Below, piece after piece: positions 50,001 through 58,443 of a stretch of 64,000 nt of DNA; positions within the stretch are counted from its first letter, which is position 1, and the number at the start of each line of letters is the position of its first letter. The stretch is from positions 1 to 64,000 of the forward strand of contig JAQWSX010000176.1 in the NCBI GenBank assembly GCA_029242935.1, given 5' to 3'. Both the position numbers and the translations under genes were made by a program. The stretch comes from Akkermansiaceae bacterium (GTDB taxonomy: Bacteria; Verrucomicrobiota; Verrucomicrobiia; Verrucomicrobiales; Akkermansiaceae). The notes under the pieces are model-generated. The model was not told where the DNA came from, did no database searches, and saw only the letters and a program-made list of their open reading frames with translations.

Positions 50001-50633
50001 ACAAAAGACCCCATTTTGATTCGAGGTAATCTTGTAGATGGCAAGATTGCCGGCCAAAATTTGAAAATCAGAGGAACAATAGGAGCGCCCATAACCTCCG
50101 GTATTCTGAGCACCGAAAATCTTGTCGCCGACCTTCCTTTCAGCAAGCTGGAAGTGCAGTCGGGCTCTATCACCCTGCGCCCCGATTCACCGGCTAATCC
50201 ATACCTTGATCTCAAAGGAAGCTCTAAAGTCAGTTCCTACCTCGTTCAAGTTTACTTATCGGGGACACTTCAAAAACCGAAACTTGTCCTCACCTCGGAC
50301 CCACCGCTTCCCGAAAGTGAAATCATGCTTCTTTTAGCTACCGGTTCCGTGTCAGCACAACTTGCAAATCAAGAAGTCGCCTCACAAAAGGCACTTCAAT
50401 ACCTTTTCGAAACCCTCCGTCGCAGGAATGGTGAAAAAGATAAGTCGGTCCTCCAAAGATTCCTCAAAAACTCCGGCCAAATCAAACTTTCACTCGGCGA
50501 AACCAATCAATACTCAGGGCAAAATTTTTCCTCAGCAACCCTCAATCTTGACGATCGTTGGGATTTCACCACCCAAATCGATGAACAAGGGCAAACGAGA
50601 GCGCTCGTCGTTTTCTCGTTCCGCTTTAAGTAA
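47034..50633 (+). CDS. tamB: TamB-like translocation and assembly module protein (C-terminal TamB domain)
   Basis: 1199 aa; N-terminal TM anchor; repetitive beta blades; C-terminal 'PYLDLKGSSKVSSYLVQVYLSGTLQKPKLVLTSDPPLPESEIMLLLATG'. Confidence 0.85.
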   Translation: MPLLEDKTKDSPKPRRPWRRRMLYPFILIVGVLMWVNGPGIRWGVEKIILQQLAAQDLSGDFKIEGTALSGISIRDISIKGKSTLQSLESDLIKVEWSLGSLINKELESIVLSRLHIVIDPEAPKTKALSGPRPQRRSSDSKASLKDALGLIKGFIQPAEISITDLKVEVGDITQVSLASFTHTAGERSYLISELQSRDHLDRNIYNPESVLTWNKDGFFIDQVTFNSQLAIRDIFFKPEKSASMIISVAESQLLVESDLGSSHRISLQSPSLSIPSLIGLARPGLEASGDITKLEINTATGSIAFEACDLRYENQEISRASIDASTEDLLSPFENPINLQVVVDEKLKAEGVMVLNRSILDSSAELDLVVDWPKFPTINAEVHYDSREARLFASTLDHLRATAQFQVDSQTYQAKFYSEINDATILNENLEGPLKFTSTAKGDFKIAEHSGSLDLLELGLHQPNFPQALTNGTITWNWPNKIAVERLEIITSEAVAKAKLNWSNDILGVDYIKVFEKDDELLSVKANFPAPLSTRSLNDIIESKKEISLKIKSKPLTLERLSSFFPIPAELSGILHAENFNLTGTFANPSLNGTVSLKDFQSTATPQLLPATIVIDVESDAKRLIVDVEAEDPAGQILKLNGTFPFLPRKWIDLKTIPLDSPITLTVKNDQLDLRRIQPLIPSIPNIMGTLNLDLKLSGSLMEPRLDGNINAKNLSPNFEADLPSLGLNLELKTTEQELTLTGSGKDGTSNLMTIFGNLPLQPKTWLGLPESEPEKEFLFEIKDAGIALTRIQPFVPIVKDIQGSLDLNMKVIGTLSNPQFSGDADLKVKKMRLDDSPGSEFHDSRITLKLANDIITINESPIIASGGKATVRGSINLTSKDADFDPVLDLKVEGKYILLYRTKDFNFRGHPNLTITGPYSKAKIAGTLKIADSLIYKDVEILPFGVPRTTEIPRPNLPSFSQRPNMENQMISPPSGIMEWNLEIDITTKDPILIRGNLVDGKIAGQNLKIRGTIGAPITSGILSTENLVADLPFSKLEVQSGSITLRPDSPANPYLDLKGSSKVSSYLVQVYLSGTLQKPKLVLTSDPPLPESEIMLLLATGSVSAQLANQEVASQKALQYLFETLRRRNGEKDKSVLQRFLKNSGQIKLSLGETNQYSGQNFSSATLNLDDRWDFTTQIDEQGQTRALVVFSFRFK

Positions 50634-50638
50634 ACTCC

Positions 50639-52576
50639 ATGGTTCTCCGGATCACAATATTGATTCTGCTTGTCACCTCAGCATTGACTCCTGGTGCACG
50701 TGTGGAATTTGTCGGCTTGCGATCATTCACCTCAGAGACCCTCTTGGAAGCAGTCGCTGGTCGAATGGACTATATTCGTAAGCGAGAGGCCACCGATTCA
50801 CGAGCCGACGATGCGGCCTACCTAGTCGAATCTTATCTAAGAACCCATGGTCTTCCAGATGCCGTGATTTTAGGGCAAAGAATCTCGGATGATAAAATCC
50901 GACTCACCATTGAAGAAGGTCTCTCACAATTTCTAGGATCAATCAAAGTCATTGGCTTCGATGACGTCCAGGCAATCCAGGACCAATTCCAAGCGACATT
51001 TCCCGAGACGGTTAAACGGCGGGCCTTTGAAGCCAAATTTATTGAAGAAGGCCTAGAGAGGGTTCGTGATCTTTTGCACACAGATGGATACTGGGAAGGT
51101 ATCGTTACGGCAGTTCAAGAAACGCGCCAAGCTAACGGCGAAATCCCATTCACTCTGAAGATCCAGAAAGGACCGCTATTTACCCTCGACACTCCTAATC
51201 TAGAAAGCCGGGTCAAACCCTCGGCCGCTCTGAAAAAAATGGCCAGTGAAGCTAAAGGAGAAACAGCCACCGCAGAAAACATTATTTCGTTACGCCGCAA
51301 CATCACGGAAGACTATCGCAGACAAGGATATCCCGATATCTCACTGACTATGCTAAAGGAAACCAAGGGCAAAAAACTCCTCCTTAACTTCCTGATCACA
51401 CCGGGAAATAAATACCTTGTTCGCTCATTCCAGACCACCGGCCTCAACAAAACAAAACCCGCTAATATCCGGGATCGCTTCACCAAACTGATCGGTGAAA
51501 ACTTTGACGAAGAATTGGCAAACCAAGAGATTCAGAAATTACTCTCAACAGGAGCTTTTTCCAGTGTCCGCCTTGAGAAAACCGAAATTAACGATACTGA
51601 ACTAGATCTAACTCTTCATCTCAAGGAAGCCAAAGCAAGGGGATACTCCGTCGCTTTGGGATATGGATCGATCGAGGGTTACACCCTCGGCCTTCGTTAC
51701 TTTGACCGCAACCCATGGGGAAGCCTATCGAATTTGTCAGCAGTCGCTGAAATTACTTCGCTAGGTGGCTTGGGTGCAATCAGTCTCAGCAATCCGTTTT
51801 TTTTGGATCAGGATCTAAGGCTCGCCAACCGCGCTTTTCTCATTAATCGAAACTTCGACAACTATGACAAACTAGAAGGAGGAATTGGCAGTGAATTGAC
51901 ATGGAAATGGGGTGAAAACTACTCCAGCACTGTTGGCCTAACCATGTCCCAAACCTCGATCAACACCCCGATTCCCAAAGAATTGGCCGGCTCAAGAAAC
52001 TACATGGTCTCAAGACTCGGCCTGCAGCAGCTATTCGATAGGCGCAACAACTCCGCGCTGCCCTCAGACGGTTGGTTTGCTCGCCTCAACACATCTCTTG
52101 GTCTTTCAGATGGCGATAACACCATTGGTTTTTTCGAGGTGGAAAGTCAAATTAGCTACTATCAAACACTGAGCGAAAATTCCTCTTACGCTTTGGGCCT
52201 GCGGGGAGGTTTTATCTCCCCAGCTAGCGAGAACCAAAACCTACCCATCGACCTACGAAAATTCCTAGGTGGAGCAAACACCATCCGCTCCTTTCCCGAA
52301 CTTAAGATGGGATCATCTTTCAACGGCAACGCTTTGGGAGGAACAGAGTGGTGGATCGCGAATGCTGAATACATGTACAATCTCGCCGGTCCATTTAAAG
52401 CCCTAGTCTTTATCGATGCTGCGGGACTCGATTCCGAAGTGGAATTGGCTGCCGGCTTAGGAGTTCGCATCAACCTACCGGTAGGACCCATTCGGCTGGA
52501 ATACGGTCGTTCTCTGTCACAAAACAGCGGAGAACCTGGTGGCGCTTTCCACTTTGCTATCGGAACTACTTTTTAG
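50639..52576 (+). CDS. BamA/TamA-family outer-membrane protein with POTRA repeats
   Basis: POTRA-like N-terminus; barrel with 'LPLDGWF'-like 'LPSDGWFARLNTSL', 'RKFLGGANTIRSFPELKMG', C-terminal 'GPIRLEYGRSLSQNSGEPGGAFHFAIGTTF'. Confidence 0.9.
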   Translation: MVLRITILILLVTSALTPGARVEFVGLRSFTSETLLEAVAGRMDYIRKREATDSRADDAAYLVESYLRTHGLPDAVILGQRISDDKIRLTIEEGLSQFLGSIKVIGFDDVQAIQDQFQATFPETVKRRAFEAKFIEEGLERVRDLLHTDGYWEGIVTAVQETRQANGEIPFTLKIQKGPLFTLDTPNLESRVKPSAALKKMASEAKGETATAENIISLRRNITEDYRRQGYPDISLTMLKETKGKKLLLNFLITPGNKYLVRSFQTTGLNKTKPANIRDRFTKLIGENFDEELANQEIQKLLSTGAFSSVRLEKTEINDTELDLTLHLKEAKARGYSVALGYGSIEGYTLGLRYFDRNPWGSLSNLSAVAEITSLGGLGAISLSNPFFLDQDLRLANRAFLINRNFDNYDKLEGGIGSELTWKWGENYSSTVGLTMSQTSINTPIPKELAGSRNYMVSRLGLQQLFDRRNNSALPSDGWFARLNTSLGLSDGDNTIGFFEVESQISYYQTLSENSSYALGLRGGFISPASENQNLPIDLRKFLGGANTIRSFPELKMGSSFNGNALGGTEWWIANAEYMYNLAGPFKALVFIDAAGLDSEVELAAGLGVRINLPVGPIRLEYGRSLSQNSGEPGGAFHFAIGTTF

Positions 52577-52620
52577 TCACGATAGTAAGCCGACAGGCGC
52601 TTCCCCCTTGTTTCTTTTAA

Positions 52621-54327
52621 ATGACCCGTCAGTCTTCCGACATGGCCATTTCAGGTTCCGATCAACAACTTATAGATCAGTGGAAAAATGAACCCGCCCC
52701 GCTTCTCCCACTACTTCACGCGTTTCATAATCGTGATGGCTACCTTTCCGATGCCTCCCTTCGCGCGGTGTCCGAAGGATTAAAAACTCCTCTCGCAGAT
52801 CTTTACGGCACAGTCACCTTCTACCACCATTTCTCCCGCACTCCCGGCGGATTGGATGCACCCCGTGTTTGCACCGGGAATATCTGCAGCCTTCGCGGAG
52901 GGAACGACATCCTCAAAACTTTAAAAGCACAGGGCCAGAATGCTACTGAAATGCCCTGCTCAGGTCGCTGTGACGAGCCCATCCCGGTTCTCACCGCCCA
53001 CACCACTCTCGCGGGCGAATCAGCAGACGTCCTCAAGCCCACTCCTTCCCCGCTTCCTCCCGTGAATCCCAGCGGCAAGGAAGAAGCACTCTTCTCCAAC
53101 ATCCGCAAGCAAGGTCACAATACTTTTAAGGGTTACCAAGATAATGGTGGCTTCAAAGCTCTTGAGTCATCTCTCAAAGAGGAGCCGAGTGGTGTTATCG
53201 AAGTGGTTACTGAATCAAAACTCGCAGGGCGTGGGGGTGCCGGATTCCCCACCGGATTGAAGTGGAAAGCTGTTGCCGAGTGCGATCGCCACCCTAAGTC
53301 CATCGTCTGTAATGCTGACGAAGGCGAGCCCGGATGTTTCAAGGATCGTGCTCTCATGGACTACGATCCTTTCTCACTTATCGAGGGCATGATCATTGCG
53401 GGTTTCGCCACCGGAGCTCAGCGCGGGTTCATCTACCTTCGCTACGAGTATCCCGAGACCAACATCCTTCTCGAAAGATGCCTCGCCGAAGTCAAGGAAG
53501 CCGGAATCCTTGGAAACAACATTCTCGGATCCGGATTTGAATTTGACCTATATATCCGCCGAGGAGCGGGTGCTTACATTTGTGGTGAGGAAGGCTCGCT
53601 GCTGAACTCGCTGGAAGGCAAACACCCTTTTCCCCGCAACAAGCCACCATTTCCCGTCACTCACGGATTTGAAGACAAACCAACCGCTGTCAACAATGTC
53701 GAAACCCTTTGCGCCATTCCCCACATTATCAACAAAGGCGCCGAATGGTATCGATCATTAGCTATGGGTGACCACGCTGGCACCAAATTAATCTCGCTTT
53801 CCGGTGACATCAAACAACCGGGGAACTACGAGATCCCCATCGGTCTTCCCTTGAAAACCCTTCTTTATGATTGGGCAGGCGGACCACTGGATGGACGCTC
53901 TATTCAAGCCGTCACTATGGCAGGACTCTCGGGAGGATTCCTCGGTCATCAAATCCTTGATGACCTCACCCTAGATGATCCTTGTATCCGTTCGCACGGC
54001 TCCTTCCTCGGAGCCGGCGGAATCATGGTTTTCGATGATTCCCGCGACATGGTGAAAGCTGCCCACGATGCGATGGCTTTCTTCGCGCACGAATCCTGCG
54101 GCAAATGTTTCCCATGCCGTATCGGAACTCAACGGCTCACCGAGCGCTTGAATGGCGACGCCAAAGAACTGGACCTAGCAGCATGGACCGAAGAAGTGGT
54201 CGACATCAACGAGGCCATGAAAGCAACATCAGCTTGTGGACTTGGGATGGCTGCACCCCACGTCACAGAATCACTGATGAAGTATTTTCCCGAGCAGGTT
54301 GAAGCTGCTACGCATTCCAGTTCCTAG
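52621..54327 (+). CDS. NuoE-NuoF fusion / NAD(P)-dependent dehydrogenase diaphorase subunit (HoxF/FdhB-like)
   Basis: 2Fe-2S 'CTGNICSLRGG...MPCSGRCDEP'; FMN/NAD 'GRGGAGFPTGLKWKAV', 'CNADEGEPGCFKDRALM', 'RRGAGAYICGEEGSLLNSLEG'; 4Fe-4S 'ESCGKCFPCRIGTQRL'. Confidence 0.9.
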   Translation: MTRQSSDMAISGSDQQLIDQWKNEPAPLLPLLHAFHNRDGYLSDASLRAVSEGLKTPLADLYGTVTFYHHFSRTPGGLDAPRVCTGNICSLRGGNDILKTLKAQGQNATEMPCSGRCDEPIPVLTAHTTLAGESADVLKPTPSPLPPVNPSGKEEALFSNIRKQGHNTFKGYQDNGGFKALESSLKEEPSGVIEVVTESKLAGRGGAGFPTGLKWKAVAECDRHPKSIVCNADEGEPGCFKDRALMDYDPFSLIEGMIIAGFATGAQRGFIYLRYEYPETNILLERCLAEVKEAGILGNNILGSGFEFDLYIRRGAGAYICGEEGSLLNSLEGKHPFPRNKPPFPVTHGFEDKPTAVNNVETLCAIPHIINKGAEWYRSLAMGDHAGTKLISLSGDIKQPGNYEIPIGLPLKTLLYDWAGGPLDGRSIQAVTMAGLSGGFLGHQILDDLTLDDPCIRSHGSFLGAGGIMVFDDSRDMVKAAHDAMAFFAHESCGKCFPCRIGTQRLTERLNGDAKELDLAAWTEEVVDINEAMKATSACGLGMAAPHVTESLMKYFPEQVEAATHSSS

Positions 54328-54505
54328 TCCGACCACCCCCCCGGAAATAGAGATATTCCGCACGGGTAGTTTAGATCACCGAAACAAGATTAAAATCTTT
54401 TCAAACTTTTGCTGTCATAGGTCTGATTTTTCTGACTTACTGGCCAGCGATCGGGAAATTAATCCAGCCCGTTCTTCAATGCGCCCCGGGCGGTCCTCCT
54501 TTTTC

Positions 54506-54559
54506 GCAGGCAGTTCGTCGGGGGCGCTTTTTTATGCGTTTGTGACGCAATCGCCATTG
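54506..54559 (+). terminator. Candidate stem-loop after the NuoEF fusion (GCGCCCC ... GGGGCGC-TTTTTT, long loop)
   Basis: 7-bp perfect stem with a ~30-nt intervening loop followed by a T tract; long loop lowers confidence. Coordinates approximate. Confidence 0.35.
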
Positions 54560-54566
54560 CAGGAAG

Positions 54567-55580
54567 TCACCCCGCGCATGCTTCTTCGAAGCTCTTCACC
54601 ACATGCTCAATATCCTTAGCGGAAATCCCCAAGTGAGTAACAAGGCGTTGTTTCTCTCCGGTGTATCCCCCAATTTTTATCCCCTTCGCTTCAAGGCTCC
54701 GCGACACCGCCGCACCATCCACTTCGGACAGATCAACAAAGACCATGTTCGTCTGGATTGGATCGACCTTCAGCTTCGGCATAACAGCTAGGCCCTCGCC
54801 CAATCGGCGGGCATTTTCGTGATCCTCGACCAACCGCTCGATATGGTTTTTTAGCACATAAATTCCAGCCGCTGCCAACATTCCGGACTGACGCATCCCT
54901 CCCCCAAGCATCTTGCGCCACCTTTTCGCCTCTTTGATAAAATTAGCCGAAGCGACAAGAACCGAACCCACTGGAGCTCCCAGCCCTTTGGACAAACAAA
55001 TTGATACCGACTCGAAAGGCTTCGCCAATTGAACAGCTGGTATCCCAGTTGCAGTAGAAGCGTTAAAGAGCCGAGCACCATCGAGATGAAGCGATAGTTG
55101 ATAGTCACTGGCAAACGATTGAACTAATTTGAGATAGTCCATCGGAAGAACCTTGCCCCACGTTGTGTTTTCAAGACACAAAAGCTTCGTCCGCGCAAAA
55201 TGAAAATCGTCGGGCTTCACAAGTGCCGCAAGCTTATCCAGAGCCAATGTCCCATCTTCTTCCTGATCAAGAGATTGGGGCTGAATACTGCCAAGGGCTG
55301 CTGCGCCCCCGCCCTCGAAGAGATAGGTGTGAGCAGTTTGGCCAACCAAATACTCATCTCCCCTCCCGCAGTGAGAAAGCAGGGCACAGAGATTACTCTG
55401 GGTCCCACTCGGAACGAACATCCCGGCTTCTTTTCCCAACATCTCCGCAGACATTTCTTCGAGTCGAGCCACCGTTGGATCGCAGTCCATCACATCGTCT
55501 CCCACCTTCGCACGACACATAGCCTCCCTGATTTCGGGAGTCGGTTGGGTGACGGTATCACTCCGCAAATCAATCAACAT
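54567..55580 (-). CDS. Low-specificity L-threonine aldolase family
   Basis: 'IDLRSDTVTQPTPEIREAM', 'GTQSNLCALLSHC', 'LHLDGARLFNAS', 'CLSKGLGAPVGSVL', 'RWRKMLGGGMRQSGMLAAAG'. Confidence 0.95.
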   Translation of the reverse strand: MLIDLRSDTVTQPTPEIREAMCRAKVGDDVMDCDPTVARLEEMSAEMLGKEAGMFVPSGTQSNLCALLSHCGRGDEYLVGQTAHTYLFEGGGAAALGSIQPQSLDQEEDGTLALDKLAALVKPDDFHFARTKLLCLENTTWGKVLPMDYLKLVQSFASDYQLSLHLDGARLFNASTATGIPAVQLAKPFESVSICLSKGLGAPVGSVLVASANFIKEAKRWRKMLGGGMRQSGMLAAAGIYVLKNHIERLVEDHENARRLGEGLAVMPKLKVDPIQTNMVFVDLSEVDGAAVSRSLEAKGIKIGGYTGEKQRLVTHLGISAKDIEHVVKSFEEACAG

Positions 55581-55639
55581 GATCCTGCTCCTAAATAAGC
55601 CGGAGCAAGCTCACAAGAAATTACTCCGAAATAGCCCAC

Positions 55640-55679
55640 AAAAAAACAGCCCATTACGATCACGCAACGGACTGTTTTG
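55640..55679 (-). terminator. Intrinsic terminator for the multi-FKBP gene, possibly bidirectional
   Basis: Minus strand: AAAACAGTCC-(16 nt)-GGGCTGTTTT-TTT, 10-bp stem with one T-G pair. Confidence 0.75.
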
Positions 55680-55700
55680 AATGATTTTCAGGAATTCGAA

Positions 55701-57401
55701 CTACTCGGCAGGTTTATCTTCCTTCGGCTTGGCCGGTTTCACCTCGATGGGCGGAGTAACGGCCTCAATCTTTTTGGGAGCTACGGGGGTAACTATCGTA
55801 AAGAGTTCGATATCGAACACCAACATTCCTGCAGGCTTACCGGGTTGATTATTATACGCGAGTTCAACGGGAATCCAGAATCGCCTCTTCTCACCTTCAA
55901 CCATCAATTGAACTCCTTCCGTCCAACCTTTGATCACTTGGTTTAAAGGGAATTGAGCCTGCTCATCTCGCTCGATCGAGTTATCGAAGAGTTTTCCGTC
56001 TGTAGTCCAGCCTGCATAGTGGACCTTAACGGTGTCGGTTGCTGTCGGTTTGCGCTTACCCGTTCCCGCTTTGAGAACCTTAGAGGCGAGTCCCGAAGCA
56101 GTTTTGGTTGCATCGGCTGGAGGTGCAGCCACATCCACTGGGGCCTTGGGGGCAATTGGCTTCGGTTTGAACTCAACCAACTCAAGGTCGAAAGTCAAAG
56201 CGCCTTCGGGAGCTCCACGTCCTTTGGTTTCGAAAGTAAGATTTTCAGGAATCCAGACACGGCGGCTCTCACCCTTTTTCATCATCTTTAAAATCTCCGC
56301 CCATCCTTTAATCGGCGATTGATCGAGAGAAAGGGCCATGGGACCACCCATCGTTTCACTGGAACCAATTGAAGCACCATTGGTATCCCAACCTTTAAAG
56401 TTCACCTTCAGGAGATCACCAACAGTTGGAGAAGCATCTCCTTCGCCAGACTTAATAATCGTATAGGCGATTCCAGATTCTGTCTTAGTGGAACCTTCAG
56501 GGGCAGCTGCCACATCTTTTGGCGCACTCGGATCCTTCGGTGGCGGTGGCGGCTTGGGAACCGACCGGAAATCAATCAACTCGAAGTCAAAAATCAAATC
56601 GCCCACAGGAGCACCGGCAGGCGCCTCTCCCTCTTTACCAAAGGCAAGATTCGCAGGAATCCAGAATCGGCGCTTTTCACCCTTTTTCATGAGCTGCAGA
56701 CCTTCGGTCCATCCCTTGATGTTTAGTTCGTTCAGCTTGAACTGAGAGGGCTGAGGATTACGGGTTGAGGTCGTCAGGAACTCCCCATCGGCCTTCCAAC
56801 CAGTAAACTGCGTGGTCACTACATCTTCAGGTCCCGGAGTCATCTCACCTTCACCGGCCTTCAGGATCTTGGATTTAAGACCCGACTCGGTTATTAGAGC
56901 ATCAGCCGGAGCAGTCAGTTCCTTGGGCGCTGCTGGGGGCTTGACGATTTCAAGCAGCTCCACGTCAAAAGTAAGATTACCAGCAACCCGTCCCTGGTCG
57001 CCATAGGCGAGGTCAGAAGGAATCCAGAATCGGCGCTTCTCACCAACTACCATCAGCTGCAGACCTTCCGTCCAACCCTTGATCACTCCGTTGAGAGCAA
57101 ACTCAGCGGGTTGTCCCCGCTGCAGCGAACTATCAAACATGGTGCCGTCGGAAGCCTGCCATCCGGTGTAGTGAACTTTCACGGTATCAGTCGCAGAAGG
57201 CTTCTCAGTCCCGGTCCCTTTCTTCAGAACCAACGAGGCCAATCCAGATTCTGTCTTTGCAGCTTCAGCGGGAGCGGCCGCCACGTTGGCAGGTGCCTTG
57301 AACTGATCCCCTGCCGGAGCTGCAGGATCTTGAGCAATCGCAGTGAAACCGAGAGCGCCACTTAGTAGACCGGAAATCAGCCGGCTTTTTCTATTAATCA
57401 T
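55701..57401 (-). CDS. Secreted protein with four tandem FKBP-type peptidyl-prolyl isomerase domains
   Basis: Four copies of the FKBP core: 'VKVHYTGW..FDSS..VIKGWTEGLQLM..LAYGDQG', 'VTTQFTGW..NIKGW..LAFGKEG', 'VNFKGW..PIKGW..LTFETKG', 'VKVHYAGW..FDNS..VIKGW..LAYNNQPG'. Start refined to M at 57401. Confidence 0.93.
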   Translation of the reverse strand: MINRKSRLISGLLSGALGFTAIAQDPAAPAGDQFKAPANVAAAPAEAAKTESGLASLVLKKGTGTEKPSATDTVKVHYTGWQASDGTMFDSSLQRGQPAEFALNGVIKGWTEGLQLMVVGEKRRFWIPSDLAYGDQGRVAGNLTFDVELLEIVKPPAAPKELTAPADALITESGLKSKILKAGEGEMTPGPEDVVTTQFTGWKADGEFLTTSTRNPQPSQFKLNELNIKGWTEGLQLMKKGEKRRFWIPANLAFGKEGEAPAGAPVGDLIFDFELIDFRSVPKPPPPPKDPSAPKDVAAAPEGSTKTESGIAYTIIKSGEGDASPTVGDLLKVNFKGWDTNGASIGSSETMGGPMALSLDQSPIKGWAEILKMMKKGESRRVWIPENLTFETKGRGAPEGALTFDLELVEFKPKPIAPKAPVDVAAPPADATKTASGLASKVLKAGTGKRKPTATDTVKVHYAGWTTDGKLFDNSIERDEQAQFPLNQVIKGWTEGVQLMVEGEKRRFWIPVELAYNNQPGKPAGMLVFDIELFTIVTPVAPKKIEAVTPPIEVKPAKPKEDKPAE

Positions 57402-57435
57402 GTCGCGGGGACGGTCATCTGAAGATGAGGATCTG

Positions 57436-58443
57436 TCAACGCCACATCTCACAAGAATGAGCCGCAAACCCCGCACCAAAACTAGTCAACCAGTAGCGAG
57501 AATCGTTTTCCGATTGCCTCAAACGCTCTTCCAAAGCAAAAAGAACGCAGGGACTGGAGCAATTTCCAGCATTTTTCAGGACCGCACGTGTTTCGGGTAA
57601 TTCCCATCCCATTCGCTTCTCGAGAGCCTCAATCACATCCCTTCCACCAGTATGCGCGAGCACTTGGTCCGGATCGCCCCGCCGCTTCTGCCAAAGTTTT
57701 TCAACTGCGTCTGCCGCCAATCCAGGGACCGCACGATGAAGTTTATTCTCCAATTTTCCACCGGAATTGATGAATCGGATTTTCTCCCTCTGCTCTGGAA
57801 CATGAATCGATTCAAATTTACCCACCTTCCACCTACCATCACCTTCTTCATCAGACCAGATAGCCGCTGAAGCACCATCGCCAAACAGGCACATACTGAT
57901 GAGAACGCCGGGTTCTTCATTCATAAAGAGAGCCGCCGAACAAACTTCGACTGCCACTGTCGCAACCTTTTTCCCGGGATTTGCAGCCAGAAACCCCTCG
58001 GCAGCTCGCATCATCGGAAGCGCTGCACCGCACCCCAAACCCACAATATCCTGAAGATAAACGTTATCTCTCATCCCCATATTCTCGGCCACATGACTCG
58101 TTATCCCCGGGCACAAATATCCGGTGCAAGTGCAGATTATAAGAGCGTCAATTTCGGACGGATCGACACCCGTTTTTTCGAGGGCCGCAATTGAAAGGGT
58201 TGGAGCTTCTTTCTCAAAATATTCATTGAGCTCCTGAGCCCCCACCTCGAACATCGCAGCTGGGCTATCAGTGCAGAAATGTCGTCGCGCAATCCCAGAG
58301 TCTCCTAGCAGCACCCTCTCCATAATCCCACGTCCACGTTTACTTAGCGATTGATAGGAAGAAGTCGTCCGCGTAAATTCAAAGCACTCTTTTTGAGTGT
58401 AAGTATTGGAAGGAAAGGCGCTCGCAAGAGCTTCAAGAAACAT
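57436..58443 (-). CDS. Type III polyketide synthase (chalcone/stilbene synthase superfamily)
   Basis: '[21 protein letters not shown]', active-site Cys '[20 protein letters not shown]', His '[14 protein letters not shown]', Asn '[18 protein letters not shown]'. Start refined to M at 58443. Confidence 0.9.
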   Translation of the reverse strand: MFLEALASAFPSNTYTQKECFEFTRTTSSYQSLSKRGRGIMERVLLGDSGIARRHFCTDSPAAMFEVGAQELNEYFEKEAPTLSIAALEKTGVDPSEIDALIICTCTGYLCPGITSHVAENMGMRDNVYLQDIVGLGCGAALPMMRAAEGFLAANPGKKVATVAVEVCSAALFMNEEPGVLISMCLFGDGASAAIWSDEEGDGRWKVGKFESIHVPEQREKIRFINSGGKLENKLHRAVPGLAADAVEKLWQKRRGDPDQVLAHTGGRDVIEALEKRMGWELPETRAVLKNAGNCSSPCVLFALEERLRQSENDSRYWLTSFGAGFAAHSCEMWR

